Assembly (NCBI GenBank): GCA_947476675.1
Contig: CANJRL010000012.1
Coordinates: 1 to 38,596, forward strand
Length of the DNA: 38,596 nt
Reading direction: 5' to 3'
DNA from: Phycisphaerales bacterium
GTDB taxonomy: Bacteria; Planctomycetota; Phycisphaerae; Phycisphaerales; UBA1924
In this document: in pieces, positions 1 through 8,035 of the stretch
Numbering within the stretch: position 1 is the stretch's first letter
Layout: the number at the start of each line of letters is the position of its first letter
Position numbers and translations under genes: made by a program
The notes under the pieces: generated by a model
Databases searched by the model: none
What the model was told of the DNA's origin: nothing
What the model saw: only the letters and a program-made list of their open reading frames with translations

Positions 1-1977
1 GGCGGCATCCGGCCGGCGCAGCGGCTCTGGCGTCTGGGCCGGCGAAGGGGCCGTCAGTTGTGTTCGGCAGAGGTACTCCGCGGCGCGGTCGACGGCGGGG
101 TCGTGGGGATCGGTCAGGAAGAGCAGCGTCATCAGCCCCCAGGCGGTCTGCGATGCGGTGCTCGGGCCGATCGCCATGAACCTGTCGTCGAGATACGAAT
201 CGGGGGATTCCCCGAAGCCGCCGTCCTCGTTCTGCACCGAGCGGAGCCATTCGAGGGCGCGCTGGAGGTAGGGCTGCCTGGGGTTCTCGCTCGCGGCGGT
301 GAGGCCGCCGACAGCCTGCCACGTGCCGTAGAGGTAGTTGCACCCCCAGCGTCCCCACCAGCAGCCGGGGGCCTTCTGCTCGCGTTTGAGATAGGCCACG
401 GCGGCGCGCACGGCGGCGTGGCCCGCGGGGATGCCGCAGGTGATCAGGGATTCGAGCGTGCGCCCGGTGATGTCGGCGCAGGAAGGGTCCTGCATCGCGT
501 TGTGGTCGGCGAAGGGGACCTTCTCCATCCAGGGGCGGTCCCTGGTTCGGTCGAAGGCGGCCCAGCCGCCGTCGTCGTTCTGCATCGCGATGATCCAGCG
601 GGTGGCGCGGGCCGAGGCGGAGCGTTTGTCGATGGTGGCGCCGGCGCGGATGGCGCCGGGAGTCGCGGCGGAGAGGGCGTCGGCGGCGACGCCGTCGCCG
701 GCGCGGCGAAGGGCCTTGGCGACCATCGCGGTGTCGTCGACGTCTGGGTACCAGTCGTTGCGGTATTCGAAGGCCCAGGCGGCGGCGTCGACGCCCAGCC
801 GCAGGGCGCGGTCGGACGGGCGCAGGTTCCGGGCCCAATCGCCGGTGAGCCTGACCTCGCGGGCGCGGAGCCAGTCGCAGCACCGCGCGACACGAGGGTC
901 GTTGGAGGCGGTTCGCCCGGCCTCGGTGAGGGCGTAGAGCGCGATCCCGGTGTCCCACACCGGCGAGAAGCAGGGCTGGATGCGGACGTGATCGCTCTCC
1001 TCCACGATGAAGCGGTCCAGTTCTCGCTCGGCGTTGGCGATCACCGGGTGGCTGCGCGGGTAGCCCATGGCCTGGAACGCCACCTGGATGTAGACCATGG
1101 GCGGGAAGATGGCGCCCAGCCCGTCGGTGGTCTCCGGGGTCATGCGCTCGAGCAGCCACTGTTCGGCGCGCTTCACCGCTGCCTTGCGGGTGAAGAACAG
1201 GCCGGCCTTCTGGGCGATCTTGACGGCCTTGTCCAGCGCGATGAAGACGTTGGTCCAGTTCGCCGGGCCGTTTGCGGCATCCCAGTCCTTGCACAGCCGC
1301 GTCTTGCGCCGGGGATCGAGGAACAGTTCGTCGATGCCCAGGTGCGCCGGCACAGGGCGCACCGGGCGGTGCGCGGTGCACAGGGCCAACGGCAGGATCA
1401 TGGTGCGCGTCCACGCCGCCACCTTGTCGAGGTGGAAGGGGAACCATCGCGGGAGCATGACGACCTCGGGGGGGATCACGGGGCACGCGTCCCACGACAC
1501 CTGCCCGAGGCACGCGAGGTAGAACATCGAGAAGGTGTTGATGCGCTCCGCGCCTCCGAGACCGTGGATCGCCCGGCGGGCCCGGGCCATGTGCGGCGCG
1601 TCGGGTGCATCCCCCCAGAGCTTGAGCGCGAAGTACGCCTTGACGCAGGCGGAGATATCGGCGGGCGCGCCGGGGTATTGGCCCCAGGCGCCGTCCTCGC
1701 GCTGGAGCATGCGGAGGTACGCGGCCATCTTGGGGAAGCGGCGGAGGTCGTCGGCGGAGGCCCCGGGGGCGCGGTCGTGCCCCAGGATCGCCTTCATCAG
1801 CAGGTATTCGCTGTTGAGGATCGAGTCGCCCTCGAGTTCGGCGCACCAGTGCCCGTCGGCGTGCTGCTTCGCGAACAGCGCATCGACGGCGGAAGCGAGC
1901 GCCCGCTCGGCGTTCGCGAGCGTCGCGCCGCGGGTCGGCGCGTCGGAGGGATGGGCGTGGGTCGCGAGCGTCGGCAC
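1..1977 (-). CDS. shc: Squalene-hopene cyclase (C-terminus beyond window)
   Basis: Cyclises squalene to hopene or hopanol, the committed step of hopanoid lipid synthesis; family members are monotopic membrane enzymes. The minus strand is open from the GTG at 1977 to the window edge, giving 659 codons. The hallmark acid motif DVDDTAMV is present, with DVDD at residues 412-415 (bases 733-744). QW-type repeats can be read, for example QNDDGGWAAFDR and QREDGAWGQYPG, as can GRWGCNYLYGTW near the C-terminus. The N-terminal KQHADGHWCAELEGDS is typical. Comparison with the family suggests that only the last roughly 50-70 residues are missing. The GTG start is chosen because AGGAG lies 10 nt upstream. 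The gene follows hpnB by 68 nt on the same strand, so the two are probably cotranscribed. The family assignment is secure; the exact product is not shown by sequence. Confidence 0.95.
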   Translation of the reverse strand, partial: MPTLATHAHPSDAPTRGATLANAERALASAVDALFAKQHADGHWCAELEGDSILNSEYLLMKAILGHDRAPGASADDLRRFPKMAAYLRMLQREDGAWGQYPGAPADISACVKAYFALKLWGDAPDAPHMARARRAIHGLGGAERINTFSMFYLACLGQVSWDACPVIPPEVVMLPRWFPFHLDKVAAWTRTMILPLALCTAHRPVRPVPAHLGIDELFLDPRRKTRLCKDWDAANGPANWTNVFIALDKAVKIAQKAGLFFTRKAAVKRAEQWLLERMTPETTDGLGAIFPPMVYIQVAFQAMGYPRSHPVIANAERELDRFIVEESDHVRIQPCFSPVWDTGIALYALTEAGRTASNDPRVARCCDWLRAREVRLTGDWARNLRPSDRALRLGVDAAAWAFEYRNDWYPDVDDTAMVAKALRRAGDGVAADALSAATPGAIRAGATIDKRSASARATRWIIAMQNDDGGWAAFDRTRDRPWMEKVPFADHNAMQDPSCADITGRTLESLITCGIPAGHAAVRAAVAYLKREQKAPGCWWGRWGCNYLYGTWQAVGGLTAASENPRQPYLQRALEWLRSVQNEDGGFGESPDSYLDDRFMAIGPSTASQTAWGLMTLLFLTDPHDPAVDRAAEYLCRTQLTAPSPAQTPEPLRRPDAA

Positions 1978-2045
1978 GGGCTGGGTGCTCCTGTTTCGGC
2001 GGCGGGCGCCCCGGGTTCCGCGCCGGCGGCGACGGTAGCCCCCCG

Positions 2046-3362
2046 TCAGGGCTTGGGCAACGGCGCGGCGTCGGGCGAGGGAACCTCGGCGATCGACGGG
2101 GCCGGCGCCCACATCGACGTCTGCGTGATGTCGCGGTCCTCCAGCACGTAGGCCCTGCCGCCCCACGCGGTCGCCTTGCCGCGGCGGAGGTCCAGCGCCG
2201 ACTCGCGCAGCACGACGGCGCACAGCAGCCCCCCGATGGGCTGCAGCGCCGCGGTCCACAGCGGCTGGCGCCCGGCGCGCAGGGCCAGGAGCATGGCGCC
2301 GAGGTACGACTTGAGGGCCCAGCCGCTGATCAGCAGCCCGGCGGCGTCGAGCAGGCGGAAGGGGGGATCGGGGTGGAGCGATGTCCACGCCGACACGCCG
2401 AAGCACGCCAGCGAGGCGAGCGGCAGGGCGAAGTTCGACACCGCCTGCCGGCGGGCCAGCGACAGCAGCCGCGACGAACGCCGCCCGGTCGATTCGATGA
2501 AGATGCGCTTCCAGCCGCGGCGGAAGCCGGTCCAGTCGTCGTACATGCGGCATCGGAGCATCCCGCCGGCCAGCAGCACGCCGGGCCTGAGCCCGGCCAG
2601 CGCCACCGCGCGGGCCAAGGCGATGTCCTCGAGCAGCGCCGTGCGCACCGCCTCGTGCCCCCCGATGCGCTCGTACGCGGCGCGGCGGAAGAGCATGAAC
2701 TGCCCGTTGGCGAACGGCCGCGGCTCGGGCCAACGGTTGGCGCTGAGCAGCGGGTATTGGCGCAGCAGTTCGAGCGAGAAGGCGGTCTGCGCGGCGCGCT
2801 CGAACCACCGGTCGCTGGTCAGCGTGCTGAGCAGGCTGAGCATGTCCAGCCCCCGGGCGCCGAGCAGGGCGACGGCGGCGCGGACGCAGTCGGGATCGAA
2901 CTCCGTATCCGCGTCGGCGAAGAGCAGCAGTTCCGCCTCGCGGGCCCGCGGCGAGCGCGACACCGCCGACCACACCGCGTGCACCTTGCCCGCCCACTCC
3001 GGCGGACATCGATCGATTCCGATGATCTCGATGCGGTCGTCGCCCTCGGCGGCGGCGCGGGCCCTGGCCTCGGTATCGTCGGTGCACCGATCCAGCGCGA
3101 GGACAATGCTCAGGCGCGGGTAACGCTGGGCGCGGAGCGATGCAACCAGCCCGGCGATCTGGGCACCCTCGTTGTGCGCCGGAACGATGACGCACACCGC
3201 GGGCCAGCCCCCCGAGGGCTCGGGGAGCGCGGCCCCGGCGCGGCAGGTGGGCAGGCGCCGGAGCGAATCGGCGATGCGCAGCGTCGCTGCGGCCCAGTAT
3301 GCCGTGCACGCGACGGCGGGAACGAGCAGCGCGAGCAGCGCGATGTCGGCGGCGTTGGGCAC
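2046..3362 (-). CDS. hpnB: GT2-family membrane glycosyltransferase, HpnB-like
   Basis: Family 2 glycosyltransferase resembling hopanoid-associated HpnB. The GT-A fold signature is visible: CVIVPAHNEG near the N-terminus, the LLLFADADTEFD segment with a DxD-like DAD, the LLEDIALARAV acidic motif, and RRGWKR in place of the usual QxxRW. One hydrophobic helix precedes the catalytic domain (ALLALLVPAVACTAYWAA) and two or more follow it, so the enzyme should sit in the cytoplasmic membrane. The next gene on this strand is shc, which supports a hopanoid role. The start is uncertain: the frame is open to an ATG at 3407, which would overlap the divergent nnr start. The GTG at 3362 is preferred because a TACGAT box lies 9 nt before it and the protein then begins directly with the membrane helix. 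The DxD context departs somewhat from textbook HpnB, so a carotenoid-type GT2 (CrtQ-like) is possible. Confidence 0.8.
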   Translation of the reverse strand: MPNAADIALLALLVPAVACTAYWAAATLRIADSLRRLPTCRAGAALPEPSGGWPAVCVIVPAHNEGAQIAGLVASLRAQRYPRLSIVLALDRCTDDTEARARAAAEGDDRIEIIGIDRCPPEWAGKVHAVWSAVSRSPRAREAELLLFADADTEFDPDCVRAAVALLGARGLDMLSLLSTLTSDRWFERAAQTAFSLELLRQYPLLSANRWPEPRPFANGQFMLFRRAAYERIGGHEAVRTALLEDIALARAVALAGLRPGVLLAGGMLRCRMYDDWTGFRRGWKRIFIESTGRRSSRLLSLARRQAVSNFALPLASLACFGVSAWTSLHPDPPFRLLDAAGLLISGWALKSYLGAMLLALRAGRQPLWTAALQPIGGLLCAVVLRESALDLRRGKATAWGGRAYVLEDRDITQTSMWAPAPSIAEVPSPDAAPLPKP

Positions 3363-3371
3363 GGGCGGGGA

Positions 3372-3377
3372 ATCGTA
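3372..3377 (-). promoter_or_regulatory. TACGAT -10-like box, hpnB
   Basis: On the minus strand TACGAT is followed by 9 nt and then the GTG start at 3362. No Shine-Dalgarno sequence is seen, so a leader of only 2-3 nt is inferred. No clear -35 was found. Confidence 0.4.
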
Positions 3378-3393
3378 AGCGGCCCGGCCCTGG

Positions 3394-3399
3394 TAGACT
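3394..3399 (+). promoter_or_regulatory. Extended -10 box TGG-TAGACT, nnr
   Basis: TAGACT preceded by TGG (the TGN of an extended -10) lies exactly 6 nt before the nnr ATG. Transcription would then begin at or beside the start codon, giving a leaderless mRNA. No Shine-Dalgarno sequence is visible. It sits back to back with the hpnB box, 16 bp apart. Confidence 0.5.
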
Positions 3400-3405
3400 C
3401 CGCGC

Positions 3406-4152
3406 ATGCCGACGTCAAGGATGCTCCTCTTCTCGCGAGAGGCGGCGCGCCGGGTCGATCGGGCGGCTCTGCTCGATTACGGCGTGCCCGGCGTCGTGCT
3501 GATGGAGAACGCCGCGGCGGCGCTGGAGGCGGCGGCGGAGCGCATGCTCCGGGGCGGGGCCGGCCCGGCCGTCATCTTGTGCGGGCCCGGGAACAACGGG
3601 GGCGACGGCTACGCCCTGGCCCGGCGCCTGCATAACCGCGGTGTCGAGGTCTGCGTGGCCATGTCGGGCCCTGCGCCGGCGTCCGAGGTCATGTCCGACG
3701 CAGCCATCAACCTGCGCATCATCCAGTGCATGCGCCTGACGGCCCGGGTCGTGGACGCCGCCAGCCCCGAGTCGACGCTGGATGGGCTCTGCGCTTCGAG
3801 CGAACCGCGTCTGGTGGTCGACGCGCTGCTCGGCACCGGGATGCGCACGCCGGCGCAAGCGCCGATGACCGGCATGATCCGATGGATCAACCGACGCCGC
3901 GCCGCCGGGGCTCTGGTGCTCGCGGTGGATGTGCCTACCGGGCTCGATTGCGACACCGGGCTGCCGATGATCGACCCGGCGGTGGGAGAGGAGGCCTGCG
4001 TGGTGCGCGCCGACGCGACGGTGACGTTCGTCGGCATGAAGTCCGGCTTCCTCGCCCCATCGGCATCGGCGTACCTGGGCGAGGTGACGGTGGGCGACAT
4101 CGGAGCGCCGCGCGAGTTGCTGGAGCGCCTGGGCGTGCCGATGCCCGCGTGA
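3406..4152 (+). CDS. nnr: NAD(P)H-hydrate epimerase (YjeF N-terminal domain)
   Basis: Repairs damaged nicotinamide cofactors by interconverting the R and S epimers of NAD(P)HX. The 248-residue protein is the YjeF_N domain alone; the C-terminal dehydratase (NnrD) domain found in bifunctional Nnr is absent and must be encoded elsewhere if present. Recognisable parts are the N-terminal ALLDYGVPGVVLMENA helix, the GPGNNGGDGYALARRL nucleotide-binding loop, VDALLGTGMRTP, VLAVDVPTGLDCDTG and the C-terminal ADATVTFVGMKSGF strand. The ATG at 3406 is accepted because a -10-like box sits 6 nt upstream; a second in-frame ATG at 3421 is possible. The gene is divergent from hpnB and convergent with pdxH, with a 9-bp gap to the pdxH stop. 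Confidence 0.92.
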   Translation: MPTSRMLLFSREAARRVDRAALLDYGVPGVVLMENAAAALEAAAERMLRGGAGPAVILCGPGNNGGDGYALARRLHNRGVEVCVAMSGPAPASEVMSDAAINLRIIQCMRLTARVVDAASPESTLDGLCASSEPRLVVDALLGTGMRTPAQAPMTGMIRWINRRRAAGALVLAVDVPTGLDCDTGLPMIDPAVGEEACVVRADATVTFVGMKSGFLAPSASAYLGEVTVGDIGAPRELLERLGVPMPA

Positions 4153-4161
4153 CCCCCTCAC

Positions 4162-4845
4162 TCAGGGCTGGAGCCGGGTCGAGGTCCACGGCCCGCCGCG
4201 GTAGCCGCTGCCCGCGCGGTGGAGGGTGCGGGCCCAGAGCCCCCGGTCGTGCACGCGGCCGGGCTGGCCGATCCAGAGTTCGACGCGCTCGGCCCAGACG
4301 CGGTAGCCGCCCCAGTTGTGAGGCCGGGGGATGTCCGCGTCGCGCGAGCCGTCCGCGGGGACGCCGAAGCGGACCGACGCCTCCTCGACCTTCCGGAGGA
4401 TCTCTTCGCGTGAGCCGAGGGGGCGGCTCTGCTGGCTCACCCACGCGCTCACCCGGCTGATCACCCACCGGCTCTTCCAGTATTCGTCGGATTCCGCATC
4501 GGTCACCGGCTCCACCGGGCCCTCGACCCGGCCCTGGAGGTGGAGCGCATCCCAGAAGAACACCAGCGCGGCGCGGGGGTTGACGCGGAGTTCGCGGCCC
4601 TTGTGGCTCTCGCGGTTCGTGAAAAACACCACCGCGCCCCGGCCGGGGTCGATCTCCTTCGCGAGCACGATCCGCGCCGAGGGCCTGCCGCTCTCGTCGG
4701 CGGTCGCGAGCGTCATCGCGTCGGGATTGACCATCGCGTCTTTCTCGGCGGCCTCGAGCATCCACGAGCGGAGGATCGCGATGGGCTCCTCGGGCAAGGG
4801 TTCGGGGAGGAGCCGGTTGGAGACGTACTGGCGGGCCTGTGCCAT
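4162..4845 (-). CDS. pdxH: Pyridoxamine 5'-phosphate oxidase
   Basis: FMN enzyme that oxidises pyridoxine or pyridoxamine 5'-phosphate to pyridoxal 5'-phosphate, the active B6 cofactor. At 227 residues it has the normal length for the family. Visible landmarks are RPSARIVLAKEID and FFTNRESHKGREL (FMN and substrate contacts), FFWDALHLQGRVEG, the WVISRVSAWVSQQSRPL segment, and RPHNWGGYRVWAERVELW. The C-terminal half ends in GRVHDRGLWART and RLQP, close to the usual RIHDR...RLAP ending. The start is supported by a TATCCT box 8 nt upstream, and no Shine-Dalgarno sequence is evident. The gene is divergent from dnaB. Confidence 0.95.
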   Translation of the reverse strand: MAQARQYVSNRLLPEPLPEEPIAILRSWMLEAAEKDAMVNPDAMTLATADESGRPSARIVLAKEIDPGRGAVVFFTNRESHKGRELRVNPRAALVFFWDALHLQGRVEGPVEPVTDAESDEYWKSRWVISRVSAWVSQQSRPLGSREEILRKVEEASVRFGVPADGSRDADIPRPHNWGGYRVWAERVELWIGQPGRVHDRGLWARTLHRAGSGYRGGPWTSTRLQP

Positions 4846-4853
4846 CTCGGTGG

Positions 4854-4859
4854 AGGATA
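4854..4859 (-). promoter_or_regulatory. TATCCT -10-like box, pdxH
   Basis: TATCCT on the minus strand lies 8 nt before the pdxH ATG. A leader of about 1-2 nt is inferred. The same hexamer precedes ribE and purH. Confidence 0.5.
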
Positions 4860-4956
4860 GTCGCGCCGGAAGTCAAGCCGGGGGCTGCGCCCCGCACCGC
4901 GTGTCCACAGCGGGGAGCGCGGCTGTCGGCGGCGCTCCGGCGGCGGGCGGAAAGCG

Positions 4957-4962
4957 TACCGT
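4957..4962 (+). promoter_or_regulatory. TACCGT possible -10 box, dnaB
   Basis: TACCGT lies 14 nt before the chosen dnaB ATG and would give a leader of roughly 7 nt without a Shine-Dalgarno sequence. This is weaker than the 6-10 nt examples. Confidence 0.3.
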
Positions 4963-4976
4963 TGCCGCCGCAAGAC

Positions 4977-6617
4977 ATGGCGCAACTGGACACCAACGGA
5001 TTCGGCGTCGGGCCCCGCGGGAGCGGGCAGGGCGGCCCGCTCAAGGGCCGCGGCGCTGGCCGCCGCGTCGCGGTCGACAAGCTGTTCGACCGTCCGATGC
5101 CGCACGCCCCCGAGGCGGAGATGAGCCTCCTGGGCTCGATGATCTTCGACCACCGGGTCATCGGCGACGTGGTGCAGGCCATCCCGAGCGGCGATGCGTT
5201 CTACTCCGAGGCCCACGCGGCGATCTTCGACGCCCTGGTGCATCTCTACGACAAGCACCAGTCGGGCGACCTTGTGCAACTCGCCCAGGCGCTGCGCGAC
5301 CGCGGCGTGCTCGAGGCGGTCGGGGGGCCGGAGTTCCTTCTGCGGCTCGCGCAGGACGTGCCGTCCTCGGCGCACGCCCCCCACTACGCCCGGGTCGTCG
5401 CCGAGAAGCACCGCCTGCGTCGCCTGATCGAAGCGGCGGGAGAGATCCTGTTCGACGCGTTCCATGCCCAGGAGGCCGACCCCGACGGCGGGCAGGGCGT
5501 GCTCGACAAGGCGGAGCAGCGCATCTTCGAGATCGCCGACGAAGCGGAGCAGAAGGACGTCGAAAAACTCGCGGAACTGCTCCACCAGGCGATGGACGCG
5601 CTGGAGAAGAACGAGGGCCGCGCCGTCACGGGCCTGCCCACCGGGTTCTACGACCTCGACCACCTGACCAGCGGGTTCCAGCAGGGCGAACTGATCATCA
5701 TCGCGGCGCGGCCATCGATGGGGAAGACGGCGCTGGCGCTGAACCTGGCGGAGCAGATCGCGGCCGGGGGCGGGGCGCACGGCGCGGGCAAGCGCCCTGT
5801 GGCGGTGTTCTCGATGGAGATGTCGCGGCAATCGGTGGCCCAGCGCCTCCTCTGTGCGCACTCGGGAGTCGACAGCCACCTCGTGCGCACCAACCGCCTG
5901 GGCGAGCAGCACTTCCGCCGCCTGATGGACGCCTGCGGCGAACTCGCCGAGCTGCCCATCTTCATCGACGACACCCCGGGGCTGACGGTGCTGGGCCTGC
6001 GGGCCCGGGCGCGGCGCCTGGTGGCGCAGCGGCACGTCGAATGCATCTTCATCGACTACCTGCAGCTGATGTCGGCGCCGGGATCGGCGCGGGAGTCGCG
6101 TCAGGTCGAGGTGTCGGCGATCTCGCGGGGGGTCAAGGCCCTGGCCCGCGAACTGAAGGTGCCGGTGGTGTGCCTCTCGCAGTTGAACCGCGGCGCGGAG
6201 CAGCGCGAGGGGAACCGGCCTCGCATGTCGGACCTTCGCGAATCGGGTTCGATCGAGCAGGACGCCGACGTGGTGATGCTGCTCCACCGCGAGGAGTACT
6301 ACCACCAGGCCGATCCGGAGTGGCTCGACCAGAATCCGGACAAGGTGGGCCTTTCGGAATTGATCATCGCGAAGCAGCGCAACGGGCCGACCGGGTCGGT
6401 CCCGCTCACCTGGAACGCCGCGATCACGCGCTTCCAGAACCACGCCGACAGCGCATGGGCGACGCAGGCGCCTCCGACGGTGCAGACGAGGCCGGCGGCG
6501 GGAGGCTCGTTCGCGACGAGCAACCGGCCGAAGACCGGGCCGGTGGCGGGGCACCGCGACGGCGGGGGGCCCGACGCCGAAGCGCCGTTCGACAGCACCG
6601 ATCTGCCCTACGTCTGA
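4977..6617 (+). CDS. dnaB: Replicative DNA helicase DnaB
   Basis: Hexameric 5'-3' helicase of the replication fork. The N-terminal primase-interacting domain starts near PHAPEAEMSLLGSM and includes AFYSEAHAAIFDALVHLYD. The C-terminal RecA-like motor follows, with LPTGFYDLDHLTSGF, Walker A ARPSMGKTALAL (Lys at about residue 250), Walker B IFIDYLQLM (near residue 359), VVCLSQLNRG and the terminal IAKQRNGPTGSV motif. The frame is open back to 4839, but that would overlap the pdxH start with low-complexity residues, so the ATG at 4977 is preferred (546 residues). The motor domain is continuous through the sites where DnaB inteins usually insert. A roughly 25-residue Gly-rich extension precedes the conserved domain. 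The last 60 or so residues are a disordered Ala/Pro/Gly tail. Confidence 0.95.
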   Translation: MAQLDTNGFGVGPRGSGQGGPLKGRGAGRRVAVDKLFDRPMPHAPEAEMSLLGSMIFDHRVIGDVVQAIPSGDAFYSEAHAAIFDALVHLYDKHQSGDLVQLAQALRDRGVLEAVGGPEFLLRLAQDVPSSAHAPHYARVVAEKHRLRRLIEAAGEILFDAFHAQEADPDGGQGVLDKAEQRIFEIADEAEQKDVEKLAELLHQAMDALEKNEGRAVTGLPTGFYDLDHLTSGFQQGELIIIAARPSMGKTALALNLAEQIAAGGGAHGAGKRPVAVFSMEMSRQSVAQRLLCAHSGVDSHLVRTNRLGEQHFRRLMDACGELAELPIFIDDTPGLTVLGLRARARRLVAQRHVECIFIDYLQLMSAPGSARESRQVEVSAISRGVKALARELKVPVVCLSQLNRGAEQREGNRPRMSDLRESGSIEQDADVVMLLHREEYYHQADPEWLDQNPDKVGLSELIIAKQRNGPTGSVPLTWNAAITRFQNHADSAWATQAPPTVQTRPAAGGSFATSNRPKTGPVAGHRDGGGPDAEAPFDSTDLPYV

Positions 6618-6659
6618 TACAACCGGCGTCGGAGCACAAGAGCAGAGAGGACGCCCCGC

Positions 6660-6965
6660 ATGACGCTGACGCACATGGAGAACGCCGCGTTTGAGAACGC
6701 GACGGTGACGATGAGCGGGTACATCTTCCGCGGGTGCTCGTTCACCCGGTGCACGCTGCTGGTGCGCGACCTGCCGTTCATGCTCGAATCCTGCCGGTTC
6801 GACCAGTGCAACTGGCGGCTCGAGTGCGACCTGCTGTGGGGCGAGCCCGCCATGCGCTCGCGCCTGCGGCAGATCCTGGACCTGATCGACGGCGCGGCGG
6901 ACGCCATGGGCCCCCCGGGTCCCCCTTCCGAGGGCGGGGCGAACCCGGGCGACGGCCGCTCGTGA
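6660..6965 (+). CDS. Small pentapeptide-like hypothetical protein
   Basis: A 101-residue protein that I do not recognise by name. Its first 60 residues have the spacing of a short right-handed beta-helix or pentapeptide-type repeat: FENATV, FRGCSFTRCTLLV and CRFDQCNWRLEC, with hydrophobic or Cys residues every five positions. A helical segment follows (MRSRLRQILDLIDGAADAM) and then a Pro/Gly tail. AGAGG lies 9 nt before the ATG. The gene begins 42 nt after the dnaB stop on the same strand, so it may be cotranscribed with dnaB. It ends 4 bp before the stop of the convergent pilin-like gene. No function can be assigned; four of its cysteines fall in the repeat region. Confidence 0.7.
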   Translation: MTLTHMENAAFENATVTMSGYIFRGCSFTRCTLLVRDLPFMLESCRFDQCNWRLECDLLWGEPAMRSRLRQILDLIDGAADAMGPPGPPSEGGANPGDGRS

Positions 6966-6969
6966 CGAC

Positions 6970-8019
6970 CTAGCGGAGGACCTCGTTCTCGCGGTGGGTC
7001 GCGAGCGATTCCGGGGTGGCGTTGACGCCGGTGAAGACGCTGCCGCCGGGGAACCAGGGCGTGGCGTCGCGCTTGGTCTCGGCCTCGGTCATGTAGGCGG
7101 CGCTGCCGTCGAACCGCGCGGTCATCATGCCGCCGCGGTGTCGGTAGGAGAGGCGGGCGTTGGCGGGGTAAACCGTCCGCTCGTTCGTGCCGTGGTTCTC
7201 GGCGGCGAACTCGGGGTTCTGCGTCGCCCTGCCGAACTCGCGCGAGGCGATGTAGACGGGGGTCGACGAGGTGAACGAGCCGTAGTATCGGGGCCTCGGG
7301 TTCACGTAGAAATCGAGCAGGGCCGCGGAGACGACGTAGCGGGTCGCATCGGAGATGAACACCTTGTCCGAGTGCTGGGCGCCGACGCGGTCGAGCCGCG
7401 GCAGGTAGCGCTCCGGGGGGACCGCGGGCCCCCTCCAGGAATAGACGCGGTACTTGGACTGCGAGAGGTAGGCGTGCCCGGCAAGGTGGAACGGCCCCGG
7501 AGAGAGATACGAGATCTGCCGGAACGTGTCGGCGTCGCGCACCTTGCGGAAGTCCTCGGCGTCGGGGATGCCGGTCTCGCCCCAGAGCGCGGCGGCGGCG
7601 CCCTGGGTCGAGGGGCACCCGAGCCGGTTGAAGATGTCGCGGGTCCGCTCGGCGCGGTTGACCGAAAGGCCCTCCTCCTCGCCGAGGATCGGGCTGATCC
7701 AGTCGAAGACGCTCGCCGGAGTCGAGGGCGAGGTGTTGCCGAGCAACGCCGCCTGCGAGGTGAGCGTCTCCATGTATTGCAGCCCGGTGGTGTTGATCCC
7801 GGGCAGGTTCTCGCGGTTGCGCTGTGCGAAGGAGAGCGTGGCGAGCATCAGCCGCCGCTGCTGCGCCGCGCACACCGCCTCGCGCGACGCCGCCCTGACC
7901 ATCCCGATGCCGGGGATGAGGACGCCCATGAGCAGGGCGACGATGGCAATGACAGCCAGCACCTCGACGAGGGTGAACGCCCGTGTCCCTGCCGCCGATC
8001 TGTAGGGAAGCCCCGCCAT
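6970..8019 (-). CDS. Prepilin-like protein with H-X9-DG motif
   Basis: A 349-residue protein of the type II/IV pseudopilin-like class that is greatly expanded in planctomycetes. The N-terminus has a prepilin peptidase site and N-methylation helix: GTRAFTLVEVLAVIAIVALLMGVLIPG, which reads as a class III leader followed by FTLVE and a hydrophobic helix. The hallmark H-X9-DG motif is present once, with His at residue 294 and Asp-Gly at 304-305. The protein is expected to be membrane-anchored and exposed or secreted; the family's role is not established. The frame is open to 8118, but the ATG at 8019 is preferred because the leader peptide is then short and a TAGCGT box lies 10 nt upstream. It lies 123 nt downstream of dus on the same strand. 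Confidence 0.88.
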   Translation of the reverse strand: MAGLPYRSAAGTRAFTLVEVLAVIAIVALLMGVLIPGIGMVRAASREAVCAAQQRRLMLATLSFAQRNRENLPGINTTGLQYMETLTSQAALLGNTSPSTPASVFDWISPILGEEEGLSVNRAERTRDIFNRLGCPSTQGAAAALWGETGIPDAEDFRKVRDADTFRQISYLSPGPFHLAGHAYLSQSKYRVYSWRGPAVPPERYLPRLDRVGAQHSDKVFISDATRYVVSAALLDFYVNPRPRYYGSFTSSTPVYIASREFGRATQNPEFAAENHGTNERTVYPANARLSYRHRGGMMTARFDGSAAYMTEAETKRDATPWFPGGSVFTGVNATPESLATHRENEVLR

Positions 8020-8029
8020 CCGGACGCGG

Positions 8030-8035
8030 ACGCTA
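8030..8035 (-). promoter_or_regulatory. TAGCGT -10-like box, pilin-like gene
   Basis: TAGCGT on the minus strand lies 10 nt before the ATG at 8019. There is no Shine-Dalgarno sequence in the gap. A leader of about 3 nt is inferred. Confidence 0.35.

Noticed and set aside
58-2151. Long open frame on the plus strand opposite shc
   Set aside because: Low-complexity Gly/Ala/Arg-rich translation with no domain; the minus strand reads as a full squalene-hopene cyclase. It is an artefact of high GC at third codon positions.
2046-3407. hpnB start at ATG 3407
   Set aside because: It would overlap the nnr start codon and add a non-conserved polar segment before the membrane helix. It remains possible but is less likely than GTG 3362.
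5700-6300. Intein in dnaB
   Set aside because: The Walker A, Walker B and terminal motifs are contiguous at normal family spacing, so no intervening element is present.
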